From assembly GCF_018100925.1 (NCBI RefSeq), contig NZ_JAGJEH010000002.1, positions 496,001-560,000 of the forward strand: 64,000 nucleotides of DNA, given 5' to 3'. How positions within the stretch are numbered: position 1 is the stretch's first letter; every line of letters starts with the position of its first letter. This DNA is from Pseudoalteromonas luteoviolacea (GTDB lineage: Bacteria; Pseudomonadota; Gammaproteobacteria; Enterobacterales; Alteromonadaceae). The notes beneath the pieces were generated by a model that was given only the letters and a program-made list of their open reading frames with translations, searched no databases and was not told the DNA's origin. Position numbers and translations under genes: made by a program. Of this stretch, positions 35,184 to 44,494 are shown one piece after another.

Positions 35184-35627
35184 ATGAAGTGCTTTATTCT
35201 TGTTTTGTTGATAGTCAGTGCATGTAGTTTCGCTAGCAAGCCTAGTACACCATCCAAAGAATATCTAAATAGTTTATCGCCAAATGAAAGAGGCATTGCT
35301 TTGGAGTATGAAGCAAAACTCAAAGAAGAGTTTTTTCACCACCTTGGTGTTCTAACCGTTGAAAGGTTAGAAATATTACTAAAGCTAAGAGAGAAAATAT
35401 TAGCGGATAGTGCTGAGTCCTCTCAGATATTTATTGATGGTATTATTTTCCAAGAAGCTCGAGTAATTTATGGCTCTAGTAAAGTGAGGGAATTGACAGA
35501 ATATCAAAAGTCAATTTTATTGAGGTTCAAAAATTCAATAGAGGAAAATGAGCTGGCTTTTTCAGGTAAAAACGCAGAACGAAATAAAATTAGATTAAAA
35601 GAAATTTTAGAAGGTATTTCATATTAA
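35184..35627 (+). CDS. Small lipoprotein of unknown function
   Basis: The 147-residue product has a short lipoprotein signal (LVLLIVSACSFAS, lipobox VSAC). The mature part is helical and charged (KEYLNSLSPNERGIALEYEA; VERLEILLKLREKILADS). No known family is seen. It is probably in the envelope. Confidence 0.6.
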   Translation: MKCFILVLLIVSACSFASKPSTPSKEYLNSLSPNERGIALEYEAKLKEEFFHHLGVLTVERLEILLKLREKILADSAESSQIFIDGIIFQEARVIYGSSKVRELTEYQKSILLRFKNSIEENELAFSGKNAERNKIRLKEILEGISY

Positions 35628-35699
35628 TGTGAGAGCAAATCGTATGCCCTTATCTCTTTTAGGTAATAGTTACAGCTTGCAACACAACGAACGGAGTCT

Positions 35700-36041
35700 A
35701 TGGTGAAATATATTGTACCATTGCTCTTATTGTTGGGGAGTGCCTATTCTCATGCAAAAGATTGCACTAATGTGGTTGGTGAGTTGACGCTTTGGAATGG
35801 CCATCCGCCTTTTCTTAGAATCACATTGTGGAGGAGCAATGAAGTTTTTGGAGTTTTACAGGCGGGGGAGGAGCCAGCTCCAGACGCAATTCCTAGTACA
35901 CTTTATGCACAGATCTTAGAGGGAAGTCATCGAGTTAATGGCAAGTTTTGTATCGAAAAGCCAGGCAAGTTTACAAAAGCTCCTAACAGGGATAACGACA
36001 TCGAGTATATAAAAATAAAGAATTTTTCTACGATAAACTAG
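35700..36041 (+). CDS. Small secreted protein of unknown function
   Basis: The 113-residue product has a signal peptide (VPLLLLLGSAYSHA) with mature start KDCTNVVG and a second Cys late in the domain (GKFCIEKP), which may bridge. Strands such as LTLWNGHPPFLRITLWRS suggest a beta-sandwich. CGGAG precedes the ATG. Family not recognised. Confidence 0.6.
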   Translation: MVKYIVPLLLLLGSAYSHAKDCTNVVGELTLWNGHPPFLRITLWRSNEVFGVLQAGEEPAPDAIPSTLYAQILEGSHRVNGKFCIEKPGKFTKAPNRDNDIEYIKIKNFSTIN

Positions 36042-36503
36042 CATTGCTGGTGTAAGTAACAGATGAAAACTTTAATGTGCTGCGTGTGGATCCCGCTCGA
36101 ACTCTACCAAAAAATCAAGGGAGTGCTATTTTAGCAGTGTTCTACCCATATCCATTTTCCACGCGCCTTACAAAAGAGCGCTAAAAGCTTTATCTGTCAA
36201 TTGATTCATTAATTACTACGGCATTGTCGAGGAGTTTAATGACCCTGTTACACAGGCTTTATGCCCTTCTTTAACAACCCTAAACAAAGTTAGCTATTGG
36301 ATTTGAACTTCGGAGCCTCTACGAATAAAAGTGGTCTAAACACTACTTTGTATTATTAATAAATGCGATATATTAAGTAATTTATAAAGTGGGGTGAATT
36401 CATTAAAATATAAAAAACTTAATATTATTTTCCTTCTAGTAACTTTGTTCCGCTTACGCCTTGCGTTATAATTTCCCCAATTTAAAAAGTAGAGTAAAAA
36501 ACA
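36042..36503. other. Non-coding region with promoter at its end
   Basis: No gene is visible. The first 130 bases show a broken frame (near AGGGAGTGCTATTTTAGCAG). From 36320 the sequence is very AT rich and ends with the promoter of the next gene. Confidence 0.35.
36445..36472 (+). promoter_or_regulatory. Promoter of the 36504 gene
   Basis: TTGTTC and TATAAT are separated by 16 bases, about 30 bases before the start codon. TATAAT overlaps a GCGTTATAAT that also looks like a cassette end, so the repeat may supply the -10 box. Confidence 0.5.
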
Positions 36504-36851
36504 ATGTTAAGAAAAATTCTATTATTCGGGGCGTTATCTTGCTCCTTAAATGTATTTGCTGGCGATATTGCCTTTGGCAAAGTGGTTGGCACAAAGGTCT
36601 ATGACTTTTCTGATAATAAGTCTGTGAAAGTGTACTTTGAAAAAGGTTCTACACTTGGAACGTCAGCCTGTAAAGAAAGTGAAAGACCATTTGGGGTTAT
36701 TACTTATAGTAAAAAGACTGAAGCATCCGTTAATCATATGTTGAGTGTTATATTGGCTGCACAGATGTCAGGTAAAAAAATGCGCATATTTTCAAAAGCT
36801 GACAACAGTTGTGAAGTGGATTTTGTTGCCCTTCAAGAAACCTACTTTTAA
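36504..36851 (+). CDS. Small secreted protein, paralogue of gene at 25524
   Basis: The 115-residue product has a signal peptide (KILLFGALSCSLNVFA, then GDIAFG). Two Cys in the mature part (SACKESER and DNSCEVDF) match those of the paralogue at 25524, as does MLSVILAAQMSGKKMRI. It has its own promoter and an own terminator, so it is an independent unit, in contrast to most cassette genes. Function unknown. Confidence 0.7.
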   Translation: MLRKILLFGALSCSLNVFAGDIAFGKVVGTKVYDFSDNKSVKVYFEKGSTLGTSACKESERPFGVITYSKKTEASVNHMLSVILAAQMSGKKMRIFSKADNSCEVDFVALQETYF

Positions 36852-36868
36852 TCCTACTGTCTAAATTG

Positions 36869-36893
36869 GCCGAACTTATAGTTCGGCTTTTTT
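36869..36893 (+). terminator. Rho-independent terminator
   Basis: GCCGAAC and GTTCGGC pair around TTATA and are followed by six T, 17 bases after the stop codon of the secreted-protein gene. Confidence 0.85.
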
Positions 36894-37024
36894 CACGTTT
36901 TCTATTCCCTGTAAAATATGAGCTATTAGATAATTGAGTGTGTGAGGGAAAGCGAATTGAGTACTAGTGTAACTTTTAATATTGAGGTGGTTATTTATTT
37001 TTAAGGAATTAGACTGGGGGCTAA

Positions 37025-37501
37025 ATGATACACGCAATTGTGGGTAAAAGTGATGTTATTAGTAAGATTGCATCAAATTGGGTAGTTGCAGAATTAGTGG
37101 TTCTCAAACAAGGGTATTCAGTTATCCAAGTATCTGATCAGCTACTAGATGACATAAACGAGCTTGTTAATTCAGAAAAAGAGGCCCCCTATCCAGAGTT
37201 TTATAAACTCTCTTCTTCACTTCACGAACTGCTTAAAAGCGAATCTATCAACAAAACACTAGCCTATATCGAAAGTGATTATTTTGGTGGTATAGGGGCG
37301 CAGTCAGCAGTGCTTTATATTAATAGTGAAACTGTGTTGGGGCCGTTAAAAACTGAAGTTAAGTGGTGTTCAAACACAAACCAGTACAACCAAGAGCCCA
37401 AAGGGCAACTGGCTATAAACTCGGTACTATCCCTACTAGGTGTTTCTACTAGTAACGGTATGGGTGAGTTTGATGTTTTGCAACTCGACTCATTAAGATA
37501 G
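37025..37501 (+). CDS. Hypothetical soluble protein
   Basis: The 158-residue product has no signal peptide and mixed alpha/beta pattern (WVVAELVVLKQGYSVIQVSD; GGIGAQSAVLYINSETVLG; INSVLSLLGVSTSNGMGEF). The Gly-rich DYFGGIGAQ block recalls immunity-type or toxin-associated proteins but cannot be assigned. GGGGG precedes the ATG. Confidence 0.55.
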   Translation: MIHAIVGKSDVISKIASNWVVAELVVLKQGYSVIQVSDQLLDDINELVNSEKEAPYPEFYKLSSSLHELLKSESINKTLAYIESDYFGGIGAQSAVLYINSETVLGPLKTEVKWCSNTNQYNQEPKGQLAINSVLSLLGVSTSNGMGEFDVLQLDSLR

Positions 37502-37701
37502 AACATAAAGTTAAACTCCCGGCACAAATTGAATGCGAATTTTGGGATAGCATCTATTTCTAGTTTAGTGTCTGCCTCCTGACTAATTGGATATCAAGAA
37601 CAGACAAATGGTTATGTTTTCAAAATATATTTACAGAACCGTGGTTGATTAAATTTGGCCATTTTTCTAGCTTGTGTGCGAAACGCGTTAATACGTTAAA
37701 T

Positions 37702-38274
37702 ATGAGAAGAAATTTGAAAGTTAGAACGAAAGATAAACTGGCTGACTTTGTCAATCAGGGAAACAAAGTGGAGTATGTTTTTTTCTGGGGACATCAAGAA
37801 AAAAGCGGAAAAGTATCAAAGAGCTGCTTCAGTCAGTGGTATGAATCAACATTCCAAGAAGATGGAAATGAATTTTTAACGGCTGAGCATTACATGATGT
37901 ATCACAAAGCTAAGTTGTTTGGTGATCATGATGCCTGTGAGAAGGTACTTTGTGCCCACAGCCCAGCAAAAGCGAAGGCGATTGGTCGCGAGGTACTGGG
38001 GTTTGAACAAAATTTATGGGACGAAAAACGTTTCGAAATAGTCGTCAACGCCAATCTGGCGAAGTTTTCTCAAAATGCCGGCTTAGAGGCTTTTTTACTC
38101 AACACTGGTAATCGGGTTATAGTTGAAGCGAGCCCTGTAGACAAAATATGGGGTATAGGGTTGGCACAAGATAACCCTGCATGTGAAAACCCTAACTCAT
38201 GGAAAGGTCTCAACCTTTTAGGGTTTGCACTTATGGAAGTGAGAGCAAGACTCGCTGATAAAGCGGGGGCTTAA
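37702..38274 (+). CDS. NADAR-family protein (YbiA-like)
   Basis: The 190-residue protein matches the NADAR fold: VEYVFFWGHQEKSGKVSKSC, SQWYESTFQEDGN, FLTAEHYMMYHKAKLFGD, and the late DKIWGIGLAQDNP and NSWKGLNLLGFALMEVRARL. NADAR enzymes cleave N-glycosidic bonds, such as those of riboflavin intermediates in YbiA or ADP-ribosylated guanine in others. The catalytic-type residues E and W in these blocks are present. The ATG at 37702 lies just after CGTTAATACGTT, a degenerate cassette end. Confidence 0.85.
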   Translation: MRRNLKVRTKDKLADFVNQGNKVEYVFFWGHQEKSGKVSKSCFSQWYESTFQEDGNEFLTAEHYMMYHKAKLFGDHDACEKVLCAHSPAKAKAIGREVLGFEQNLWDEKRFEIVVNANLAKFSQNAGLEAFLLNTGNRVIVEASPVDKIWGIGLAQDNPACENPNSWKGLNLLGFALMEVRARLADKAGA

Positions 38275-38359
38275 AGGCCTCGAACACTGGTTTGTTAGCT
38301 TGAGGATAGCTAAAGAGGTTTTATGAAAATTTTTAGTTTAATAATTTTGTTGCTTCACT

Positions 38360-38869
38360 TTGCTACTTCTCTTTCTTCAACATGCAGTTTTTTATAAAAC
38401 CGATAGCTCACTTAAATTAGTGGCTCAGTCAAGAGCTGAGCGTTTACAACAAGTGCTCGATGAGTATAGCGAGCAGCAAAAACAGTCAAAAATAAAACTA
38501 AATAATGGCCAAAAGGTAGAGTGGACTTCGTGTGATCATATATGCTTTTTAAAGGCGGCCCGAGACTATGTCGAAATCATGATGCCTGATAACCGCAGCA
38601 TTTTACACAACGAAGGTCTAGCTGTGATGGAAGAGAAGCTACTAGCGCTTTTTTACGAGTATATCGCTTATTTATTATTAATAAATGCTTTATTCAATCA
38701 CTGGAGAAGTTACCATCAGGGGGGTAATCTTATATTGACAACAGGAGAAGCTGTTCCTGTGAGTACGCGAATGATACCAAAGGTAAAGAACCAATTGGAT
38801 TACACAACGTTTGTATGCACTATAAACCAAGGGGGTTTTTTAAAAAGGCACTCTGAATATTGTCGATAG
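38360..38869 (+). pseudogene. LytTR regulator remnant, N-terminus missing
   Basis: The frame starts with a piece of a membrane segment (LLLFLQHAVFYKTDSSL), a Gln/Glu-rich helix, and a LytTR DNA-binding domain (HICFLKAARDYVEIMMPDNR, LILTTGEAVPVSTRM). The RIHRSYLVN core expected in LytTR is altered to FYEYIAYLLLINAL. It has no valid start: the ATG at 38323 leads to a stop after 24 codons in another frame. It looks like a 5'-truncated, mutated copy of a membrane LytTR regulator. Confidence 0.6.
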
Positions 38870-38957
38870 TAAGAGTCAAAAAGCGTCTCGCAGTTCTTTA
38901 ATGACATAGGTATTCCCTCGAATTTTGGATGTTCAAAAACTTGCAATAGGAAATGGT

Positions 38958-39431
38958 ATGGACCAGAAAATATTAGAACTAACGTTACAAACAGCGATGA
39001 ACTACGCTAGCTTGGCATCCACAGTGTTTAATTTATTCCTTACTGTTTTATTTGGGTCATTTGCATTTGCAGCAGCTATACCACTTAGGGACATAGGTAA
39101 ACCTATTCGATTTTTACCTTGGCACGTGAGTGGATCATCTTTTGTATTCTCCATTGGATTGCTTTCCTTTTATATCATCAGTTTTTGGACATTTAACCGT
39201 TATGTAAAAGATGCTGAACGTGCGTTGACGCATTTAAGTCTTGAGCTAATAAATACGGACTGCGACAGTGGGAAAAAGTTGTCAGCTATTTTGCATGTAT
39301 CAGATAAATCGCTGCAAGGCATTGGTATGGGACTGCCAAGTATTGGATTTATTATAGGATCCATATTTGGACTGATTGTATTTCTATGGGTTGCGAATGC
39401 ACCACGCACTGCTAACAGCGCATCACAATAA
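38958..39431 (+). CDS. Three-span membrane protein
   Basis: The 157-residue product has three hydrophobic segments (FNLFLTVLFGSFAFAAAIPL; FVFSIGLLSFYIISFWTF; PSIGFIIGSIFGLIVFLWVA). The ATG at 38958 follows AGGAAATGGT. A GTG/TTG start upstream would add a short piece of no clear value. Family not recognised. Confidence 0.55.
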   Translation: MDQKILELTLQTAMNYASLASTVFNLFLTVLFGSFAFAAAIPLRDIGKPIRFLPWHVSGSSFVFSIGLLSFYIISFWTFNRYVKDAERALTHLSLELINTDCDSGKKLSAILHVSDKSLQGIGMGLPSIGFIIGSIFGLIVFLWVANAPRTANSASQ

Positions 39432-39520
39432 GGCAGACTCTGCTTCTGCAATATGAGTTTGTAAGAAAAACACAAATACCCACTAACTATGAGGGTGAAA
39501 AGATACACATTGGATTGAAT

Positions 39521-40015
39521 ATGACAGACCTATTTATTCCCGATACATTTGAGCCCCCATTGTATTTTGACTCGGCGAACTTCTACTTTCGGGTGCTTGA
39601 AGAACAAGTAGCACAGTTGGATTTTGATGCTGTGATGTCCAGCCAACAAAGGCTACAAGGAATATTTGGCCCAAACTCACAATGGCCTAAACGCAATATG
39701 ACACTTGACGAAAATATAGAGAGTTTACAGGCGCATAAAAAGGAGTTTGAATCACGAGAGGCATTTGCATACTCGGTATTCAACAAATCACAGGATAAGT
39801 GCCTTGGCTCTGTTTACATCGACCCTAGTCAATCGCCAAACTATGATTGTGAGGTATACTTATGGGTTCGAGATGACAGTATTAAACTTGAAAAGGCGTT
39901 ATATCAAACAGTCTTAATCTGGCTTCAAGAGCGGTGGCCTTTTTCACGGATTGTATTTCCTGGTCGCAGTATTTCATGGTCTCGTTGGGCAAGCGAAATA
40001 AAAAGTGCGGAATAG
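39521..40015 (+). CDS. GNAT-like acetyltransferase
   Basis: The 164-residue product has a GNAT-like layout: a LFIPDTFEPPLYFDSANFYF start, central AYSVFNKSQDKCLGSVYIDP with the strand-loop of the acetyl-CoA site, and a final YLWVRDD...YQTVLIWLQERWPFSRI segment. The usual QxxGxG/A motif is not clear, so binding is unproven. Cytoplasmic; the substrate is unknown. No strong ribosome site. Confidence 0.55.
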   Translation: MTDLFIPDTFEPPLYFDSANFYFRVLEEQVAQLDFDAVMSSQQRLQGIFGPNSQWPKRNMTLDENIESLQAHKKEFESREAFAYSVFNKSQDKCLGSVYIDPSQSPNYDCEVYLWVRDDSIKLEKALYQTVLIWLQERWPFSRIVFPGRSISWSRWASEIKSAE

Positions 40016-40132
40016 GCGAGTGGAGCCCAGCTTCTCTATTGCCAATTTTAGTGTAATGTGGGCTTAGTCCCTTCTTACGGCTGATCCAAATTGAATATAG
40101 GGTCGTAAAACAAGGCTTTTTGAGAGGGAAAC

Positions 40133-40384
40133 ATGCAGTTTTCAGGAGAGGACGAGTCTAGGATCATTGAAATGGCCTGGGAAGATCGCACACCATTTGA
40201 AGCCATATATCTTCAGTTTGGGCTTAATGAAAAACAAGTTATCCAATTTATGAATAAAAGGCTCAAAGTGTCCAGCTTCAAGCTTTGGCGTACAAGGGTG
40301 TCAAGGCGCAAGACTAAGCATATCAAACTACGCAGTAAAGACGTTATTCGAGGTTACTGCCCGTCTCAATATAAGCATCGCTAG
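40133..40384 (+). CDS. TIGR03643/DUF2805 family protein
   Basis: The 83-residue basic protein matches the TIGR03643 family (DUF2805): RIIEMAWEDRTPFEAIYLQF, FGLNEKQVIQFMNKRLKVSS, FKLWRTRVSRRKTKH. Members are small DNA-binding-like proteins, often near cryptochrome or photolyase genes; none is present here. GAGAGGG precedes the ATG. Function unknown. Confidence 0.85.
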   Translation: MQFSGEDESRIIEMAWEDRTPFEAIYLQFGLNEKQVIQFMNKRLKVSSFKLWRTRVSRRKTKHIKLRSKDVIRGYCPSQYKHR

Positions 40385-40446
40385 TTGGGCATCGAACCGG
40401 GTGCTGGTTTGTACAATGAGAAATTTTATTGCATGGGGCGTTTCAC

Positions 40447-40527
40447 ATGGATATCTATCGTGCATTGATAGTACAGTCCCTCATGTTGTTTGTGATTTGG
40501 GGTCTGGCAAAGCGACAGTGGAAATGA
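40447..40527 (+). CDS. Possible 26-residue membrane peptide
   Basis: An ATG opens a short frame encoding one hydrophobic span (ALIVQSLMLFVIWGLAKR) with positive charges at the C-terminal side. Ribosome-site support is poor (GGGGCG). Recorded only as a candidate. The remainder of 40385-40731 holds nothing I can identify. Confidence 0.25.
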   Translation: MDIYRALIVQSLMLFVIWGLAKRQWK

Positions 40528-40731
40528 CACTTTGTGAATGTTGTTAGCTTAGCACTTATTTAAATCTCAAAAGGCTATTTACCTCTTGCCAAGGCGCGAT
40601 CTATTTCAAGGAAATCATACTATGAGTATAGAGAAAAGAAGCTAGCTCCCGCTTTTCATTAGTAAAAAATAATTGATTTAACCTGTTGTTTTTGAGAATG
40701 TTTAGTACAACAAGTTGGAAATGAGGTAGAA

Positions 40732-41460
40732 ATGGAATTACTCACATTGATTATTGTAATTGTTGCTTTTCTTGGTGTGTTTACGCTAGAAGTCATTGCG
40801 CCAGCTTCAAAGAATGGTTGCGATCGTCGCTGGCTAGTTTTAGCCTCTTCTATAAGCTTGTTTCAGTCATTCTCGACCGTTGGCATTGGGCTCATATTCG
40901 TTGATTTATTTCGCGAAGTATCGATATTAGAGTTTCGAGATATACACTTTTTTGCTCAAGGCGTGTTGGGTTTTGTCTTAACCAGTTTTGTTGCCTATTG
41001 GTGGCATAGAGCGATGCATAAATCTGATTTTTTATGGCGGACATTTCATCAGTTGCACCATAGCCCTAGGCGTATTGAAGCACTTACTTCATTTTATATG
41101 CATCCATTTGACGGGGCCGCAGCGACTTTTTTAAATGCCTTTTGTTGCTATTTTATATTGGGCCTTGATGCGTCAGGTACCGCTGTTAGTTTAATTTGTG
41201 CGGCACTTTACAATATTTTTATACATGCCGATCTAAAAACACCGTATTGGCTAGGGTATATCCTCCAGCGCCCAGAAATGCATAGGGTTCATCATAAAAG
41301 TTTACACCATGCTCAAAACTATGGGTTTGCGGTTTGGGATTTGTTATTTGGCACTTTTAGTAATCCCAAATCGTATGTAAAAGAGGTTGGCTTTGATGAA
41401 ATTCGTGAAAAGCGGGTTTTTGATATGCTAAAAACCAAAGATGTTTATAAAACCGAATGA
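40732..41460 (+). CDS. Sterol desaturase/fatty acid hydroxylase-like protein
   Basis: The 242-residue membrane protein has the histidine boxes of the fatty acid hydroxylase superfamily: HRAMH, HQLHH and HRVHHKSLHH, in the expected order, between four hydrophobic segments. These ligate a di-iron centre that hydroxylates or desaturates lipids. Substrate unknown. GAGG precedes the ATG. It ends in a small hairpin shared with the next, convergent gene. Confidence 0.85.
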   Translation: MELLTLIIVIVAFLGVFTLEVIAPASKNGCDRRWLVLASSISLFQSFSTVGIGLIFVDLFREVSILEFRDIHFFAQGVLGFVLTSFVAYWWHRAMHKSDFLWRTFHQLHHSPRRIEALTSFYMHPFDGAAATFLNAFCCYFILGLDASGTAVSLICAALYNIFIHADLKTPYWLGYILQRPEMHRVHHKSLHHAQNYGFAVWDLLFGTFSNPKSYVKEVGFDEIREKRVFDMLKTKDVYKTE

Positions 41461-41595
41461 TGCAGGTGTCTAGGAGTGACTAATGATATTTGCGTGGTTT
41501 ATAAGTTGCGGGATTGGCTATAATTAATCACTATTTCGGTGGCTATAGTACAACAGGTGCTACTTGATTCATCAATGTTTCAATTTATGCAGTTG

Positions 41596-41615
41596 AGCCT
41601 GCCATTTGGCAGGCT
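41596..41615. terminator. Bidirectional hairpin between convergent genes
   Basis: AGCCTGCC and GGCAGGCT pair around a short loop between the + strand hydroxylase and the minus-strand DJ-1-like gene. No T tract is long. Confidence 0.5.
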
Positions 41616-41623
41616 GCTTGAGC

Positions 41624-42355
41624 TTAAGAGCGGCCTTGTTTTAACAATTCAACCAATACAATAGCTGTGGGAAGTGCTGATTTGGGATTTTGGCCAGTCA
41701 ATACCCCATTATCGTGAATGACATAGGGCTCGCCCGGTGCCGCATACGCAAACTTAGCGCCTTGTGCTTTGAGTTTATCTTGTAATAAAAATGCGTAATT
41801 TTTCCGAGCCCAACGTCCTTCTTCGGCGTTTGATTTTGCTGTAACTTTAAGCCCAGATACTAGGTATGTTCCGTCTGCATTTTTTATATCTACAAACGCT
41901 GCAGGTCCATGACATACAGCTGAAATGATTTTATCTTGGGCTAAAAATGCTAAAGACAATCTGGCCATTTCAGGGTGCCCGGCGAGGTCAAACATAGGTC
42001 CAGCTCCACCAGGTACATAAAATGCCACGTAGTCTTTCGGTTGTATCGATTTTAAGGGTTTTGGCTGGTCAATGTTGCTGCCCTTACGCATGATTTTGTA
42101 GTCAACCTGAGCCTGTTTAGAAAGTAGATTGTAGGCGACTGGCCGACCGGGGCTTCCATCTGGGCTGGCAAATTCGACGGTATACCCGTTATTCATGATA
42201 TGTTGATAAGGCTCAACGACTTCAGGCAAATAGTAGCCATGTTTGTCGGCAGATAAAATAAACAGTACTTTTTCACTGTTGGACATTTTAGCTAAAGCTT
42301 GCTCAGTAAAAGTGCCTAATAGCACGAACCATAGTAACCCGATAACTTTAAACAT
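41624..42355 (-). CDS. Exported DJ-1/PfpI-family protein
   Basis: The 243-residue product has an N-terminal signal (LLWFVLLGTFTEQALA) and a DJ-1/PfpI domain with the nucleophile elbow Cys148 in SAVCHGPAAFVDI and upstream VPGGAGPMFDLAGHP. Related proteins are chaperones, glyoxalases or amidases of the Hsp31/YajL type. Export to the periplasm is unusual but seen in several gammaproteobacteria. Its ribosome site is inside a hairpin. Confidence 0.8.
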   Translation of the reverse strand: MFKVIGLLWFVLLGTFTEQALAKMSNSEKVLFILSADKHGYYLPEVVEPYQHIMNNGYTVEFASPDGSPGRPVAYNLLSKQAQVDYKIMRKGSNIDQPKPLKSIQPKDYVAFYVPGGAGPMFDLAGHPEMARLSLAFLAQDKIISAVCHGPAAFVDIKNADGTYLVSGLKVTAKSNAEEGRWARKNYAFLLQDKLKAQGAKFAYAAPGEPYVIHDNGVLTGQNPKSALPTAIVLVELLKQGRS

Positions 42356-42357
42356 AG

Positions 42358-42391
42358 AATTCTCCTATCGTTTTATTTTGACAGGAGAATT
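42358..42391 (-). promoter_or_regulatory. SD-masking hairpin in DJ-1-like leader
   Basis: AATTCTCCT and AGGAGAATT are perfect 9-base inverted copies 16 bases apart. In the minus-strand RNA, AGGAG is the ribosome site five bases before the start codon and would be paired, so translation could depend on the hairpin opening. Confidence 0.55.
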
Positions 42392-42445
42392 ATTGACAGT
42401 CTTGAGGTTTTAAAACGTTACCTTGCAATGAATTAAAATGACTTT

Positions 42446-44494
42446 TTATGATTTATCACTAAAATTGGTTCTTATTATATCGCTGACATAAGATGACACT
42501 TGCCATGTTGCCCAATGCGATTGTGATACGGAAAAGTGGTACGGAATATAGTTATCTTGATGGAAGATCGCAGTTTGGCCCTTATTATCAATTGCTATGA
42601 TGGCATTGCTTTGAGGGTTTCGACAATAAATGCGGTTATTGTCGAACTGCCAACTAATCCGGTAACGACGTAACACACTTGAGCACATGCTTGAATCTAT
42701 CGCTGTGCCTTGCCATGTTGCAGATAGTTGCTGGTCAAAGTGGACATAGTGCATCTCATCTGACACTTTGTCTGCAAGTACAAAAGCATGCGTGTTATCC
42801 ATCATATGAAGTTGGTTGGTTTTTATGTTGAGCAGGTTGAGCTGCCAACCCTGTTTGTGCCACTCACTATAATGAACCTCCTCATCAGAGTACCAACCTG
42901 CGGCGGTAACGGTTTGTGTGGTATCAATTACTTTTAGTACTTCAAGATGCTCTATATCGTATATCACTATGCCTTTATTTGTATTGGCTAGGAGTCGTTT
43001 ATCGTCAAAAGACCAATCAAGGTGATAAAACAAGCGCCCTTGATCTTCAAGTTCAATTGAACGCAGCTGATTGGTGCCTATTTGTTGCAGCCATAATTTA
43101 CTATATCCGGAGCGCTTGGAGATGAACGCAAGTTGCTTAGCGTCATTCGAAATCGCAGGTAGGTAGTCCATCACAGAAGAATTAGATAGCGCATTGACGT
43201 CTCCGTCAAATTGAATATCTCGGTTTACTATGTAAGAGGAGAACAAATAGTCTTTGCCATTGTTGATTCGATTGAGATCTGTGATGCGTCTTGAATCACT
43301 ATATAAAACTTGCTGTTGCCCTGATGCCAAACTCGTTGCCACCAAGTCAAATGAGGGATGCTCTCCGGGGTGAACTATGGTGTTGAGGTCATGTCCCCAA
43401 AGCGCAGAGCGAACCATATATGGTAAGGTCAATAAGCTACGATAGGTGCTATCTGTGATGTTCAATTCAAAAGCTTGGCTAATGCCGGGGGCCGATTCAT
43501 GTAACAGCAAGATGCGGTTTGTCTTTCTATCTCTATCTAGATAATAGTTTCCTTTGCCATTGGCGATTGGCTGAGCAACTTTTCGTTTTGCCACAGTGTT
43601 TAAAGATATGCTATAGACTTGCCAAGGCGCATACTCTGCACCTCTTTCAATGAACAAGAGCTTTTGCTCCTTTGGGATATGGATAACGCTTCTAAGCTGA
43701 CTGTCTGCACATTGATATACCACCTTGGGCGCGCTGAAAATTGCCTCTGATATCTCAATTTGGTGGATTTCACACTCTTGTCCTTGGTCGAACAAATAAA
43801 ATAACTTTTGCCCATCATCCGACCAATAAGCATCGTGGGCCTTTCCACTTTCGGGGCTGACTATATGAGTTATGTTGTTTTGATTATCATGGATATGCAG
43901 CTGATTTACACCCAAGGCAGTTGGTGCTGAAAACGCCAAGTATCGTAGATCTGGAGACATAGCCCCTTCGAATTGGGTAGTTGAGAGTCTAGATAGAGGG
44001 GAAACCTTTGCATCAATGTAAGTGGGAGTACTATCGGATTGAGAAACAAATACTGAATAGGTGATGCAGGCAGCGATAAAACACAGAACCAAGTAGAGGT
44101 GTTTTGAACGATATACAGGGGATGATTTGTGTAGCAAGGACTTTTTGTTAGCTGGGCCTTCTAAATGAAGTTCATCATTATGGGTGGTCGCTTCAACCTT
44201 AATGGCAAATTTATAACCAACTTTTGGCACAGTGACGACAAACCGCTTTATTTTGTCATTATCGTCAAGGGCCTTGCGTAATTTTACAACTATGCGATTA
44301 ATGGCACTATCACTTACAACCTGCCCAAACCAAACTTGTTCAATTAACTCATCTCGACTAATCGCGCGCTGTGGGTTTTGACAAAAATAACTCAATAGTT
44401 CAGCCACTTTAGGTTCTAGCAGGTGTTCTTGCTGCCCTTTGCTCAGTATGTTGTTATTGGCATCAAAATAAAATTGGCCTAACTTCCAGCGCAT
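42446..44494 (-). CDS. Membrane wHTH regulator with beta-propeller (CadC/ToxR-like)
   Basis: The 682-residue product starts with an OmpR/ToxR-type winged helix (LEPKVAELLSYFCQNPQRAI; RDELIEQVWFGQVVSDSAIN; VPKVGYKF), one membrane span (YLVLCFIAACITYSVFV, near residue 135) and a long periplasmic part with PD40-like repeats (ISNDAKQLAFISKRSGYSKL). Such proteins sense outside signals and bind DNA directly. It is divergent from the NTF2-like gene, so they may share a control region. Confidence 0.85.
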   Translation of the reverse strand: MRWKLGQFYFDANNNILSKGQQEHLLEPKVAELLSYFCQNPQRAISRDELIEQVWFGQVVSDSAINRIVVKLRKALDDNDKIKRFVVTVPKVGYKFAIKVEATTHNDELHLEGPANKKSLLHKSSPVYRSKHLYLVLCFIAACITYSVFVSQSDSTPTYIDAKVSPLSRLSTTQFEGAMSPDLRYLAFSAPTALGVNQLHIHDNQNNITHIVSPESGKAHDAYWSDDGQKLFYLFDQGQECEIHQIEISEAIFSAPKVVYQCADSQLRSVIHIPKEQKLLFIERGAEYAPWQVYSISLNTVAKRKVAQPIANGKGNYYLDRDRKTNRILLLHESAPGISQAFELNITDSTYRSLLTLPYMVRSALWGHDLNTIVHPGEHPSFDLVATSLASGQQQVLYSDSRRITDLNRINNGKDYLFSSYIVNRDIQFDGDVNALSNSSVMDYLPAISNDAKQLAFISKRSGYSKLWLQQIGTNQLRSIELEDQGRLFYHLDWSFDDKRLLANTNKGIVIYDIEHLEVLKVIDTTQTVTAAGWYSDEEVHYSEWHKQGWQLNLLNIKTNQLHMMDNTHAFVLADKVSDEMHYVHFDQQLSATWQGTAIDSSMCSSVLRRYRISWQFDNNRIYCRNPQSNAIIAIDNKGQTAIFHQDNYIPYHFSVSQSHWATWQVSSYVSDIIRTNFSDKS

